Source: Paenibacillus luteus (GTDB taxonomy: Bacteria; Bacillota; Bacilli; Paenibacillales; Paenibacillaceae). Taken from it: a stretch of DNA of 64,000 bases. Position numbers and translations under genes: made by a program. Where the stretch lies: contig NZ_SKCD01000010.1 of assembly GCF_006542765.1 (NCBI RefSeq), forward strand, positions 91,899-155,898, given 5' to 3'. Below the pieces are notes generated by a model. The model searched no databases, was not told where the DNA came from, and saw only the letters and a list, made by a program, of their open reading frames with translations. Of this stretch, positions 25,070 through 33,846 are shown piece by piece. Within the stretch, counting starts at the first letter, position 1; each line of letters opens with the position of its first letter.

Positions 25070-25513
25070 ATGGAAAGAACTTTCTTAATGATTAAACCGG
25101 ATGGCGTTCAGCGTGGATTGATAGGCGAAATCGTTTCGAGGTTTGAAAGAAAGGGACTACAGCTGTCAGCAGCCAAATTTATGGCAATCACCCCGGAGCT
25201 CGCAGAGAAGCATTACGAGGAGCATAAGGGTAAGGTGTTTTACGAGCCGCTGCTCGATTTCATCACTTCTGGCCCGGTATTCGCCATGGTATGGCAGGGA
25301 GACAACGTCATTGCGCTAACGCGTGCATTGATCGGAAAAACCGATGCCCTCGACGCATCTCCGGGCACCATTCGTTCGGATTTTGCGGTACATACAAATT
25401 TCAATCTCATCCATGGCTCTGATTCGGTTGCCAATGCCGAAAAAGAAATCGCCATTTATTTTACCGAGTCCGAGTTAGTCAACTATGAGCATACAATTCA
25501 ACGGTGGATCTAG
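25070..25513 (+). CDS. ndk: Nucleoside diphosphate kinase
   Basis: Transfers phosphate between nucleoside tri- and diphosphates through a phospho-His intermediate. The 147-residue product begins [20 protein letters not shown] and has the active-site His in NLIHGSDS (about residue 116). Typical length. An AGAAAGGA site precedes the ATG. Confidence 0.97.
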   Translation: MERTFLMIKPDGVQRGLIGEIVSRFERKGLQLSAAKFMAITPELAEKHYEEHKGKVFYEPLLDFITSGPVFAMVWQGDNVIALTRALIGKTDALDASPGTIRSDFAVHTNFNLIHGSDSVANAEKEIAIYFTESELVNYEHTIQRWI

Positions 25514-25543
25514 TTTGACCGCCTAATAGCGATGGAGGAACCT

Positions 25544-26323
25544 ATGCTTGAGGATCGTGATTTTGCACAGTTTATCGTTCGAATAAAGCAAAAGACCGAC
25601 ATCGATTTGTCGCAATACAAGGAAGCCCAAATGAAACGACGGTTGACGACGCTTCGAATGAAGCACGGTTTTCCGACTTTCGAGGAATATTGGAAGGCTA
25701 TCGAACAAAATCGCAGCATGCTGAATGAATTTTTGGATCGTATGACTATCAATGTATCTGAATTTTGGAGAAATCCTTCTCGCTGGGACATTTTGCAGAA
25801 GCGTTTCTTTCCGGAAATGCTTGCTGCGACGAATCGACTGAAGGTATGGAGCGCAGCATGCTCGACAGGCGAGGAGCCTTATACGCTGGCCATGATTTTG
25901 TCTGAGCTAGGGGCGCTTGACCGCGCTACTTTGCTTGCTACGGATTTAGATTCCAATGTGCTGCAGCGGGCGATGGAAGGCAGCTACCTGGAACGGTCGC
26001 TGAGAGACGTGCCGCCGACCTGCCGACAGAAATATTTTAAGCAAGCGGATGGCGCCTATCTTATTTCGGATACATTGAAAAAATTCATCCAGTTTAAGCA
26101 GCAAAATTTGTTGCATGACGCCTTTGACAGCTCGTTTGACCTCATTGTTTGCCGAAATGTCATGATTTATTTTACCGAGGAAGCAAAGCACTTATTGTAT
26201 CATAAATTTTCCAAAGCGCTTAAGCCTGGCGGATTGTTATTTGTTGGCAGCACCGAGCAGATTTTCTCGCCAGCACAGTACGGCTTCGAGACCGCGGATA
26301 CCTTCTTTTACCGGAAGTCCTAG
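25544..26323 (+). CDS. cheR: Chemotaxis protein methyltransferase CheR
   Basis: Methylates glutamates of chemoreceptors using SAM. An N-terminal helical domain (about 1-75) is followed by the catalytic domain with WSAACSTGEEPYTLAM (about 102-117), the SAM site, and ICRNVMIYF-like VCRNVMIYF (about 205). GGAGGA at 25535-25540 selects ATG 25544, giving 259 residues; the upstream in-frame ATG 25532 overlaps that site. Between ndk and aroF, as in B. subtilis. Confidence 0.95.
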   Translation: MLEDRDFAQFIVRIKQKTDIDLSQYKEAQMKRRLTTLRMKHGFPTFEEYWKAIEQNRSMLNEFLDRMTINVSEFWRNPSRWDILQKRFFPEMLAATNRLKVWSAACSTGEEPYTLAMILSELGALDRATLLATDLDSNVLQRAMEGSYLERSLRDVPPTCRQKYFKQADGAYLISDTLKKFIQFKQQNLLHDAFDSSFDLIVCRNVMIYFTEEAKHLLYHKFSKALKPGGLLFVGSTEQIFSPAQYGFETADTFFYRKS

Positions 26324-26397
26324 GGCGGCATGTATACCGATTTCCATCTTCTCCTATACTAGTGGTAAGGTACACAACTTGGAGGATGAAGCAGCTC

Positions 26398-26565
26398 ATG
26401 GATAAGCGTAAGGTAATAGCCGCCTATAGACGTGGTTTTATTTCGATTCAGGAATGTGCCCAAATTATCGGCGTAGACAGCGGGCAAATGACAAGGCTTA
26501 TGAATGATCCTCTGCTCATGAGAGACGGAATGGTCATTTTAGAGAAAAAATCAGTAAACAGTTAA
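26398..26565 (+). CDS. Small helix-turn-helix-like protein of unknown function
   Basis: A 55-residue basic protein: MDKRKVIAAYRRGFISIQEC, then AQIIGVDSGQMTRLMNDP, which looks like a helix-turn-helix. GGAGGA lies 10 nt before ATG 26398; in-frame starts at 26386 and 26362 are less likely. It stands between cheR and aroF and is followed by a terminator. I do not recognise a named family. Confidence 0.6.
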   Translation: MDKRKVIAAYRRGFISIQECAQIIGVDSGQMTRLMNDPLLMRDGMVILEKKSVNS

Positions 26566-26585
26566 CAGTGGCAAGCTTCCCAGGC

Positions 26586-26634
26586 TGATGGAAATGTCTT
26601 TCTTGAAGACACTGCCATCAGCCTGTTTTTATGG
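26586..26634 (+). terminator. Intrinsic terminator upstream of the aro-trp region
   Basis: CAGGCTGATGG and CCATCAGCCTG pair, with an inner TGTCTT/AAGACA stem, followed by TTTTT. Confidence 0.85.
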
Positions 26635-26665
26635 GGGGAAATCGGTTTCCAAGATGCTCGAATTC

Positions 26666-26694
26666 TTGTCAAACCGGAGGCGCTGTACTATAAT
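26666..26694 (+). promoter_or_regulatory. Sigma-A promoter of aroF-aroB-aroH
   Basis: TTGTCA (26666-26671), 17 nt, TATAAT (26689-26694), 69 nt before the aroF start. Confidence 0.75.
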
Positions 26695-26763
26695 GAGCAA
26701 AGATGTTTAGTGCATTAAAGCACAGCAGGCGAGCATGGGCTTGCCTTGGAGGAGGAGCTTGGA

Positions 26764-27933
26764 TTGAGTTTAAGGTATTTAACGGCAGGGGAGACGCATG
26801 GTCCCCAATTAACAGCGATTATCGAAGGATTGCCAAGCAATTTGACGATTGATTTTGAGGAATTGAACTTTCAGCTGCATAGACGCCAGAAGGGCCACGG
26901 CCGCGGTCGCCGGATGCAAATTGAGAAAGATACAGCTAACGTTGTCGGAGGCGTACGCCATGGCAGAACGACAGGTGCCCCAGTAGCGCTTATTGTTGCC
27001 AACAATGATTGGAAACACTGGACTTCGGTTATGAACATTGAGCCGATCGAAGGCAGCGACGAAGAGAAGCGCCGCGTTCACCGTCCGCGCCCAGGCCATG
27101 CTGATTTGAATGGCGGCTTGAAATATGATCTTAAAGATTTGCGCAACGTGCTGGAGCGCTCCAGTGCCCGTGAAACGGCAGCTAGGGTAGCCGTAGGCGC
27201 GGTAGCCCGCCAATTGTTAGCAGAGTTCGGAATCAAAGTAGCAGGCCAAGTCATTCGCATCGGCGAAATCGAAGCGCCTGCCAACCAGCTTCCGGTGGAC
27301 GAGCTGATCCGTTTGACTGAGGAGTCCTCCGTTCGTGTCGTAGACAAGGAAACCGAGCAGAAGATGACGGATTATATTGACCAGATTAAAGCGGAAGGCG
27401 ATTCCATCGGAGGAATCGTAGAATGCATTATCGAAGGCGTTCCAATCGGACTGGGCAGCCATGTGCAGTGGGACCGCAAGCTTGATGCCCGCATTGCAGG
27501 TGCAGTTGTATCAATTAACGCGTTTAAAGGCTGCGAAATCGGCATTGGCTTTGAGGCAGCGAAGCTTCGGGGCTCACAAGTACACGACGAGATCATGTAC
27601 GATGCAGAACGCGGCTATCACCGTGCGTCCAACCGACTGGGCGGTTTTGAGGGTGGAATGACAAACGGTGAGCAAATCGTCGTACGCGGCGTAATGAAGC
27701 CGATCCCAACACTGTACAAACCGCTTCGCAGCGTCGATATCGATACGAAAGAGCCGTTTACCGCTCAGGTTGAGCGTTCCGACAGCTGTGCGGTACCTGC
27801 TGCAAGCGTTGTGATGGAGCATGTTGTTGCGTGGGAAGTGGCGAAAGCGTTTCTCGAAAAGTTCGGTGGCGACTCCATAGAAGAAATTCGCGCCAATCTG
27901 AACAATTATCTTGAACAGCTGGGACGGTACTAG
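26764..27933 (+). CDS. aroF: Chorismate synthase
   Basis: Forms chorismate from EPSP with reduced FMN; named aroF in Bacillus (aroC elsewhere). The 389-residue product starts [15 protein letters not shown] and has the signature [13 protein letters not shown] (about 105-117) and the FMN-site [15 protein letters not shown] (about 133-147). The GGAGGAGG site at 26748-26755 selects TTG 26764; other in-frame starts upstream overlap that site. aroB begins 2 nt after its stop. Confidence 0.96.
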   Translation: MSLRYLTAGETHGPQLTAIIEGLPSNLTIDFEELNFQLHRRQKGHGRGRRMQIEKDTANVVGGVRHGRTTGAPVALIVANNDWKHWTSVMNIEPIEGSDEEKRRVHRPRPGHADLNGGLKYDLKDLRNVLERSSARETAARVAVGAVARQLLAEFGIKVAGQVIRIGEIEAPANQLPVDELIRLTEESSVRVVDKETEQKMTDYIDQIKAEGDSIGGIVECIIEGVPIGLGSHVQWDRKLDARIAGAVVSINAFKGCEIGIGFEAAKLRGSQVHDEIMYDAERGYHRASNRLGGFEGGMTNGEQIVVRGVMKPIPTLYKPLRSVDIDTKEPFTAQVERSDSCAVPAASVVMEHVVAWEVAKAFLEKFGGDSIEEIRANLNNYLEQLGRY

Positions 27934-27935
27934 AG

Positions 27936-29033
27936 ATGCGTGAGTTAACTGTTGAACTTGGCGCCCGTTCTTATCCTATCTATATTGGCGAGGGACTCCT
28001 GCAGGAGGCTTCTTCGTATTTCATCAAGCATGGCATCAGTAAAAAATCTCCGTTGCTGATCATTACCGACAGTTCAGTGGCCAATTTCCATTTGGAAGGG
28101 TTTGAAGCTGGACTCAAGGATGCCGGTTTTGATACAGCAAGTGTTGTTGTACCATCTGGAGAAAGCTCCAAATCGCTATCGATGCTGGAGTCGCTGGTCG
28201 CGAAGGCGCTAGAGGCGGGACTGGATCGCAAATCGGCAATCGTTGCCCTTGGTGGCGGGGTCGTTGGCGACCTTGCAGGCTTTGTCGCTGCTTCGTACAT
28301 GCGTGGAATTAAATTTGTACAGGTGCCTACGACAATATTGGCTCATGACAGCAGTGTAGGCGGGAAAGTGGCTGTCAACCATCCGCTTGCCAAAAATATC
28401 ATCGGCGCGTTTCATCAGCCGGAGCTGGTTTTATATGATCTAAAGACACTGCAAACCCTTCCTCCGCGCGAGGTAAGCGCTGGATTGTCCGAAGTGGTCA
28501 AGCATGGGCTCATTTGGGATGAGGCCTTCGTTGACTGGTGCGAGGAAAATGCGGAGAAGCTGCTTGCGCTGGATGCCGATGCGCTTGGCTATGCTTTGTA
28601 CAAAGGTTGCAGCGTCAAGGCTGCCGTTGTCTCAAAGGATGAGCGCGAAAATGATCTAAGAGCGATTCTGAATTTGGGACATACGATTGGACACGCGCTT
28701 GAAGCGGTTGCCGGCTATGGTGAGCTTTTACATGGGGAAGCGATCTCGATCGGCATGATCGGCTCTGCGAAGCTGGGACTCCGATATGGCGCGCCAGAAG
28801 AGGTTTATACCGTAACGAAGCGTGTCCTTGCCAAATGCGGGCTGCCCGTTCGGCTGCCTGCGCATCTAGATATCGACAAGATCATGGATGCGATGATGCA
28901 TGACAAGAAATTTGCAGAGGGTACGATGGTATTCGTCGTTCCGACGGCGATTGGTCAAGTTGAAATTAAATCCGACGTTTCCGTACAATGGGTACGGGAA
29001 ATTGTAGAGGAATTGAAACGGGAGGTTGAATAG
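27936..29033 (+). CDS. aroB: 3-dehydroquinate synthase
   Basis: The second shikimate-pathway enzyme, NAD- and metal-dependent. The 365-residue product has GGGVVGDLAGFVAASYMRG (about 105-123) for NAD and the zinc ligands in EVVKHG and LNLGHTIGHALE. It is the middle gene of an aroF-aroB-aroH operon; aroH starts 2 nt after the stop. Confidence 0.96.
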   Translation: MRELTVELGARSYPIYIGEGLLQEASSYFIKHGISKKSPLLIITDSSVANFHLEGFEAGLKDAGFDTASVVVPSGESSKSLSMLESLVAKALEAGLDRKSAIVALGGGVVGDLAGFVAASYMRGIKFVQVPTTILAHDSSVGGKVAVNHPLAKNIIGAFHQPELVLYDLKTLQTLPPREVSAGLSEVVKHGLIWDEAFVDWCEENAEKLLALDADALGYALYKGCSVKAAVVSKDERENDLRAILNLGHTIGHALEAVAGYGELLHGEAISIGMIGSAKLGLRYGAPEEVYTVTKRVLAKCGLPVRLPAHLDIDKIMDAMMHDKKFAEGTMVFVVPTAIGQVEIKSDVSVQWVREIVEELKREVE

Positions 29034-29035
29034 CG

Positions 29036-29404
29036 ATGAGTGTTAGAGGCATCCGCGGCGCTATTACGGTTGAAGCGAATGAAGAGCAGCCGATCTTGGC
29101 TGCAACGATTGAAATGCTGAATGCGATTGTTGCTGACAACGCAATCGTGCCAGACGATATTTGCAGCGTATTTGTAACGGTAACGAATGATTTGGACGAG
29201 ACGTTTCCCGCCCGTGCCATTCGTCAAATGAAGGGCTGGGAGCTCGTGCCATTAATGTGCGCGCTTGAAGTACCGGTGAAAGGCAGTCTGGAGCGCTGTA
29301 TCCGGCTGATGGTTCTAATTAATACAGATAAGACGCAAGCGGAAATTCGCCATGTTTATTTAAGCGGTGCGAAGGCGCTGCGTCCGGATTTGTCTAAGGC
29401 CTAA
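29036..29404 (+). CDS. aroH: Chorismate mutase, AroH class
   Basis: Converts chorismate to prephenate, the branch to Phe and Tyr. The 122-residue product is the monofunctional trimeric AroH type: MSVRGIRGAITVEANEE, the active-site Arg residues early on and a late LRPDL. An enteric AroQ fold is ruled out by size and sequence. The trp promoter begins 36 nt after its stop. Confidence 0.95.
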   Translation: MSVRGIRGAITVEANEEQPILAATIEMLNAIVADNAIVPDDICSVFVTVTNDLDETFPARAIRQMKGWELVPLMCALEVPVKGSLERCIRLMVLINTDKTQAEIRHVYLSGAKALRPDLSKA

Positions 29405-29440
29405 TTCATAACTTCGCTCATCATAGAAACAAACCCTTTG

Positions 29441-29470
29441 TTGACGCACGGCCGTTCGTTGTTGTATATT
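29441..29470 (+). promoter_or_regulatory. Sigma-A promoter of the trp operon
   Basis: TTGACG (29441-29446), 18 nt, TATATT (29465-29470). The first (G/T)AG triplet starts 14 nt later, so the TRAP site is close to the RNA 5' end. Confidence 0.7.
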
Positions 29471-29483
29471 TAATAACGTAAGT

Positions 29484-29553
29484 GAGAGTAGCAGAGCAGA
29501 GTTATGAACTGAGTTGAGATGAGTCGAGACTAGTTGAGAGAAGCAGAGCAGAG
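29484..29553 (+). promoter_or_regulatory. TRAP-binding (G/T)AG triplet array in the trp leader
   Basis: GAG or TAG triplets start at 29484, 29489, 29494 and 29499, then after a 12-nt step at 29511, 29516, 29521, 29526, 29531 and 29536, then (AAG at 29541) at 29546 and 29551. That is 12 consensus triplets at 5-nt spacing in two blocks. The regular spacing and the mtrB gene in the same window make this the tryptophan-dependent TRAP site. A further TAG is at 29561. Confidence 0.93.
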
Positions 29554-29698
29554 CAATTTTTAGGATGGACCTTATGAAAGAGCTGAACAATCTTGTGCGC
29601 AGACGCGCGAGGATTGTAAAAGTGCTATTTCTTCCTACCTATCATTGTGTCTTTCCGCTTACACACTTCCGTCATCATCTAAACCAACGCTCCTGCTC
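29546..29698 (+). promoter_or_regulatory. Candidate trp antiterminator pairing
   Basis: GAGCAGAGC (29546-29554), inside the last TRAP triplets, can pair with GCTCCTGCTC (29689-29698), the 5' arm of the terminator, with one bulged base. TRAP on the triplets would block this pairing and let the terminator form. About 134 nt lie between the two arms. Confidence 0.6.
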
Positions 29699-29716
29699 AG
29701 GCAGGAGCTTTTTTTT
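29689..29716 (+). terminator. trp leader attenuator terminator
   Basis: GCTCCTGC, loop TCAG, GCAGGAGC, then eight T. It lies 46 nt before the trpE start and is the expected termination point when TRAP is tryptophan-bound. Confidence 0.93.
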
Positions 29717-29761
29717 GTTGCTGTATAGAAGCATAATACAAACACAGGGAGGTTGTTCGGA

Positions 29762-31333
29762 ATGTCAAATGAGCTGCAGCATGTTACCCGTCTTGCCGGT
29801 CAATACAACTTAATTCCGATTGTTCGCTATATGATGGCGGACACTGAAACGCCAATTCGGTTGTTTCAACATTTTGCGAAGGAAGATCATGCCTTTCTGC
29901 TTGAAAGCGTAGAAGGCGGGGCGAAATGGGCGAGATATTCGTTTATCGGCACAGATCCTTTTATGAAATTGTACGGTAAAAACGGCGAAATCGTGTTGGA
30001 GCACAGAGGAGAGAAGCATGTGCTGAATGATAAGCCGATCGAGCTGTTAAAGGCTCACTTGCGTTCGTTCCGTACACCGTCGCTTCCAGAGCTTCCTCCC
30101 TTTACCGGCGGGGCAATCGGATTTTTCGGCTATGACTTGCTGCAGTATTACGAGAAGCTGCCCGCCCACCGGATTGACGATTTGAACATGAATGACATTC
30201 AGTTTATGTTCTGCGATCAAGTGATTGTATTCGACCATTTCAAGCAGCAGCTTCAAATCGTCGGCAACGTACATATCGCCGAAGGAGCAACGGATGCTGA
30301 GATTGCAGTAAGTTATGCGGCTGCGGTAGCGAAAGTGGAAGCAGCGATCGAGCGGCTGCAACAGCCGGTCACGATTCCGGTGACGACCGGCGGTTCCATT
30401 GAAGTCGATTATGACCTTGGCGATATTCAATCCAATGTAACCAAGGAGCAGTTCATTTCCAATATTGAGCAAGCCAAACAATATATTCGCGCAGGCGATA
30501 TCTTTCAAGTGGTATTGTCCCAACGCTTCAACATTGACACGGATATCGATCCGCTGCATGTGTACCGCGTGCTTCGTACCATGAATCCTTCCCCTTACAT
30601 GTATTATTTGAAGATGGGTGAAGAGGTTATCGTAGGGACCTCGCCAGAGGCACTTGTCAAGGTAAACGGTGACCGCGTCGAAACAAGGCCGATTGCGGGT
30701 ACAAGGCCACGCGGCAAAACACCTGAAGAGGACAAAGCACTTGAGCTTGAACTGCTTGCCGACGAGAAGGAGCGGGCGGAGCATCTGATGCTGGTAGACC
30801 TGGGTCGCAATGACATTGGGCGCGTGTCCGAATTCGGTTCTGTGAAATGCGACTCTTTTATGGATATTGAGCGCTACTCGCATGTCATGCATATCGTCTC
30901 CAACGTTTCAGGCAAGCTTCATAAGGATAAGGATTTCTTTGATGCCTTCATCTCCTGCCTGCCGGCAGGCACGGTTTCAGGCGCACCCAAGCTAAGGGCG
31001 ATGGAAATCATCGCTGAGCTGGAGAACGAAGCCCGCGGCGCTTACGCAGGCGCAATTGGTTACTTGGGCTTTGGCGGTTCGATGGATACCTGCATTACGA
31101 TTCGGACGATTATTTTCAAGCATGGAAAGGCTTATGTCCAAGCTGGAGCTGGCATTGTCTGGGATTCGGTACCGGAGAGCGAATACCAAGAAACGGTAAA
31201 TAAAGCTAAGGGGATGCTCAAGGCAATCCGCACCGCAGAAGCGATATTTGCGAAGCCAAAGAGCGAAAGTGAAAGCTTCAATTCCATTAATATGGATTAT
31301 TACGTCAAGGCCGGAGAGGGGCTTGGTCAGTAA
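29762..31333 (+). CDS. trpE: Anthranilate synthase component I
   Basis: Makes anthranilate from chorismate with the glutamine amidotransferase subunit. The 523-residue product has the chorismate-binding domain with GTSPEALVKVNG, ETRPIAGTRPRG and DLGRNDIGRV. No trpG follows, so the amidotransferase must be encoded elsewhere, as in B. subtilis where PabA serves both pathways. GGGAGG lies before ATG 29762. It is the first gene of a tightly overlapping operon, controlled by the TRAP leader. Confidence 0.96.
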   Translation: MSNELQHVTRLAGQYNLIPIVRYMMADTETPIRLFQHFAKEDHAFLLESVEGGAKWARYSFIGTDPFMKLYGKNGEIVLEHRGEKHVLNDKPIELLKAHLRSFRTPSLPELPPFTGGAIGFFGYDLLQYYEKLPAHRIDDLNMNDIQFMFCDQVIVFDHFKQQLQIVGNVHIAEGATDAEIAVSYAAAVAKVEAAIERLQQPVTIPVTTGGSIEVDYDLGDIQSNVTKEQFISNIEQAKQYIRAGDIFQVVLSQRFNIDTDIDPLHVYRVLRTMNPSPYMYYLKMGEEVIVGTSPEALVKVNGDRVETRPIAGTRPRGKTPEEDKALELELLADEKERAEHLMLVDLGRNDIGRVSEFGSVKCDSFMDIERYSHVMHIVSNVSGKLHKDKDFFDAFISCLPAGTVSGAPKLRAMEIIAELENEARGAYAGAIGYLGFGGSMDTCITIRTIIFKHGKAYVQAGAGIVWDSVPESEYQETVNKAKGMLKAIRTAEAIFAKPKSESESFNSINMDYYVKAGEGLGQ

Positions 31334-32385
31334 TGCAGGCAACTGAAGCGATTACGATGCAGAAAGCGTTAAACCAGCTAATTGGAGGCTCCGATCTGAC
31401 GAGGGAGCAAGCGAATGCGGTTATGAGCATTATTATGAGCGGTGAAGCAACAGCTGCGCAAATCGCTGGCGTCGTTACGGCGCTTCGGATGAAAGGCGAG
31501 ACTAAGGATGAGATTACCGGTTTCGCTGAAGCTATGCGTGCCCATTCCAGCCATCTTCATACGGAGCAGGAAGGACTCCTTGATACTTGCGGAACCGGTG
31601 GCTCCGGCATTCATAAATTCAATATTTCGACAGCCTCTTCGATTATAGCTGCAGCGGCAGGCATTCGGGTGGCGAAGCACGGAAACCGCGCGATGTCCGG
31701 TAAAACTGGCAGCGCAGATGTGCTTGAAGCTTTAGGCGTTCAAATCACTATATCACCCGAACAAGCAGCATTATGTTTACGGGAAATCGGCATTTGCTTC
31801 ATGTTCGCGCAGCTTTATCATCCATCGCTTCGACATGCGGCTGTTCCACGCCGAGAGCTTGGCATACGAACGATTTTCAACATGCTGGGACCGCTTACGA
31901 ATCCGGCGGGCGCTGACCGCCAGCTGCTTGGGTTGTATGACCGAGCGCGGACGGCGACGGTTGCAGAGGTGCTAGGCGACCTGGGCTTGAAGAGGGCGAT
32001 GGTTGTGAGCAGCCATGATGGGCTTGATGAAATCAGTATCTCGGCTCCGACGCAAATCTCCGAGCTCTTGAATGGTCAAGTGCGAACCTATGATATTACG
32101 CCTGAGGAGCTGGGATTGTCGCGCTGGTCGATCTCGGAGGTCATGGGCGGCGAGCCTGAGGTAAATGCGGCGCTTATCCGAGCGATCTTCTCAGGAGAGC
32201 AGCAAGGCGCTTACCGTGATATCGTGCTTGCGAATGCGGGCGCATGTATTTATGTCGGCGGATTGGCAAGCTCGCTTCGCGAGGGAGCGGCGATCGCGGC
32301 CAAGGTGATTGATTCAGGAGAGGCGCAGCAAAAGCTCGCAAGCCTTATTCATATGACAGGAGAGTTGGCACATGTTTCTGGATAA
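31333..32385 (+). CDS. trpD: Anthranilate phosphoribosyltransferase
   Basis: Joins anthranilate to PRPP. The 350-residue product has DTCGTGGSGIHKFNIST (about 82-98), the PRPP-binding Gly-rich loop, and KHGNRAMSGKTGSADVLE (about 114-131). The ATG overlaps the trpE stop (TAATG), and the end overlaps trpC by 14 nt. Confidence 0.96.
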   Translation: MQATEAITMQKALNQLIGGSDLTREQANAVMSIIMSGEATAAQIAGVVTALRMKGETKDEITGFAEAMRAHSSHLHTEQEGLLDTCGTGGSGIHKFNISTASSIIAAAAGIRVAKHGNRAMSGKTGSADVLEALGVQITISPEQAALCLREIGICFMFAQLYHPSLRHAAVPRRELGIRTIFNMLGPLTNPAGADRQLLGLYDRARTATVAEVLGDLGLKRAMVVSSHDGLDEISISAPTQISELLNGQVRTYDITPEELGLSRWSISEVMGGEPEVNAALIRAIFSGEQQGAYRDIVLANAGACIYVGGLASSLREGAAIAAKVIDSGEAQQKLASLIHMTGELAHVSG

Positions 32386-33172
32386 AATTGTTGCTACAAA
32401 ACGAGTAGAGGTGGAAGAGCTCGCTGGACGCTTTGATCTTGCCCAGGTCGAGAAACAAATTGCAGCACTTCCGGATTGCAAAGGCTTTGAGCATGCCTTG
32501 ACGGCTGCCGGACGCAATCGGAGCATGGGGCTTATCGCCGAGGTGAAGAAAGCTTCGCCATCCAAAGGGCTTATTCGGAGCGATTTTGAGCCAACCTCGC
32601 TAGCTGCAGCTTATGCAGCTGCCGGTGCCGATTGCATTTCGGTCCTAACAGATAAGGATTATTTTCAAGGGTCTAATGAATTTCTAAGCGCAGTAAGAAA
32701 AACGGTTAACGTGCCACTGCTGCGCAAAGATTTTACGATCGACCCTCGTCAGATTTACGAAGCGAGGTTAATCGGGGCAGATGCGATTCTGCTGATTGCG
32801 GCCATTCTAACTCCTGCGCAGCTCGGGGAATACCATGACCTTGCGAAATCGATTGGCATGGATGTGTTGGTGGAAGTCCATAACCAAGAGGAACTTGAAG
32901 GCGTGCTTGAACTTGGGAAGGCTACGTTAATCGGTGTTAACAACCGTGATTTGAAATCCTTTGTCACCGATTTGAAAACGACGGAGGCTTTAATCGGCAT
33001 GATGCCAAAAGGCGTAACTGTTATAAGCGAGAGCGGAATTGCCGGGAAGACAGACATGGAATATTTGCAATCCATTGGCGCACATGGCGTTCTGATCGGT
33101 GAGTATTTTATGCGGCATGAAAACGTGGGCGAATCGGTTAACGATCTGATGAGTGCGGTAGCTGTACGATGA
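32372..33172 (+). CDS. trpC: Indole-3-glycerol phosphate synthase
   Basis: A TIM-barrel enzyme that closes the indole ring. The 266-residue product has IAEVKKASPSKG (catalytic Lys, about 50-61), LLRKDFTIDP and VHNQEELE, plus GVNNRDLKSF and SESGI. It overlaps trpF by 4 nt. Confidence 0.96.
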   Translation: MFLDKIVATKRVEVEELAGRFDLAQVEKQIAALPDCKGFEHALTAAGRNRSMGLIAEVKKASPSKGLIRSDFEPTSLAAAYAAAGADCISVLTDKDYFQGSNEFLSAVRKTVNVPLLRKDFTIDPRQIYEARLIGADAILLIAAILTPAQLGEYHDLAKSIGMDVLVEVHNQEELEGVLELGKATLIGVNNRDLKSFVTDLKTTEALIGMMPKGVTVISESGIAGKTDMEYLQSIGAHGVLIGEYFMRHENVGESVNDLMSAVAVR

Positions 33173-33846
33173 GCCAGCAGCCGCACATCAAAATATGCGG
33201 ATTAAGAGATGTCGCTACAATTCAGGCAATGGACGGCTTGCCCATTCACGAAATTGGCTTCATATTCGCGCCGAGCAAGCGGCAGGTGGATAAGGTAACT
33301 GCTGCGCAGCTCATTGACGCAGTAGGCGCTTTGCGAGCGGCAAGCGGTGCTCGGCCAAGGACAGTAGGCGTGTTCGTCAATGAGACGCTGGAAGGTTTGA
33401 AAGCGATTTTGGATGTGGCCCCATTGGATGTGGTTCAGCTTCATGGCGATGAAACGGCGGCATTTTGCCAAGAGGTGCGCGAGAAGCTGGATGTTCAGGT
33501 ATGGAAGGTTTTCTCGATGAAGCAGGATGCGGAAGGAAATAAGCCGCTGAATGCAATGGAGAGGCTAACGCCGTACAAGGCAGCCGTGGACGCGATCCTC
33601 ATCGACGCACCGGGCGGCGGTACGGGAAAGACCTTCGACTGGGATATGATTGAGGAATACAACAAGGCGGCCGATGAGCTCGGCTTAACGTTATATGTAG
33701 CAGGCGGGCTACATGAAGGAAACGTGCAGGAGCTGCTTAGAACCTACGCTCCAAATGGGATCGACGTATCCAGTGGCGTAGAGACGGATGGACAAAAGGA
33801 TATCGACAAAATCAGATTATTTGTTAGAAGGGTGATGGAAGCATGA
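33169..33846 (+). CDS. trpF: Phosphoribosylanthranilate isomerase
   Basis: An Amadori-type isomerase in a TIM barrel. The 225-residue product has KICGLRD (catalytic Cys, about 7-13), [18 protein letters not shown] and the catalytic Asp in [16 protein letters not shown]. The ATGA overlap with trpB couples them. Confidence 0.95.
   Translation: MSQQPHIKICGLRDVATIQAMDGLPIHEIGFIFAPSKRQVDKVTAAQLIDAVGALRAASGARPRTVGVFVNETLEGLKAILDVAPLDVVQLHGDETAAFCQEVREKLDVQVWKVFSMKQDAEGNKPLNAMERLTPYKAAVDAILIDAPGGGTGKTFDWDMIEEYNKAADELGLTLYVAGGLHEGNVQELLRTYAPNGIDVSSGVETDGQKDIDKIRLFVRRVMEA

Noticed and set aside
29565..29813. 82-residue ORF in the trp leader, possible leader peptide
   Set aside because: It runs through the terminator and past the trpE start, has no Trp codons, and the TRAP array explains the regulation.
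30047..30892. 281-residue ORF on the minus strand
   Set aside because: It lies wholly inside trpE in antisense and shows no family features.
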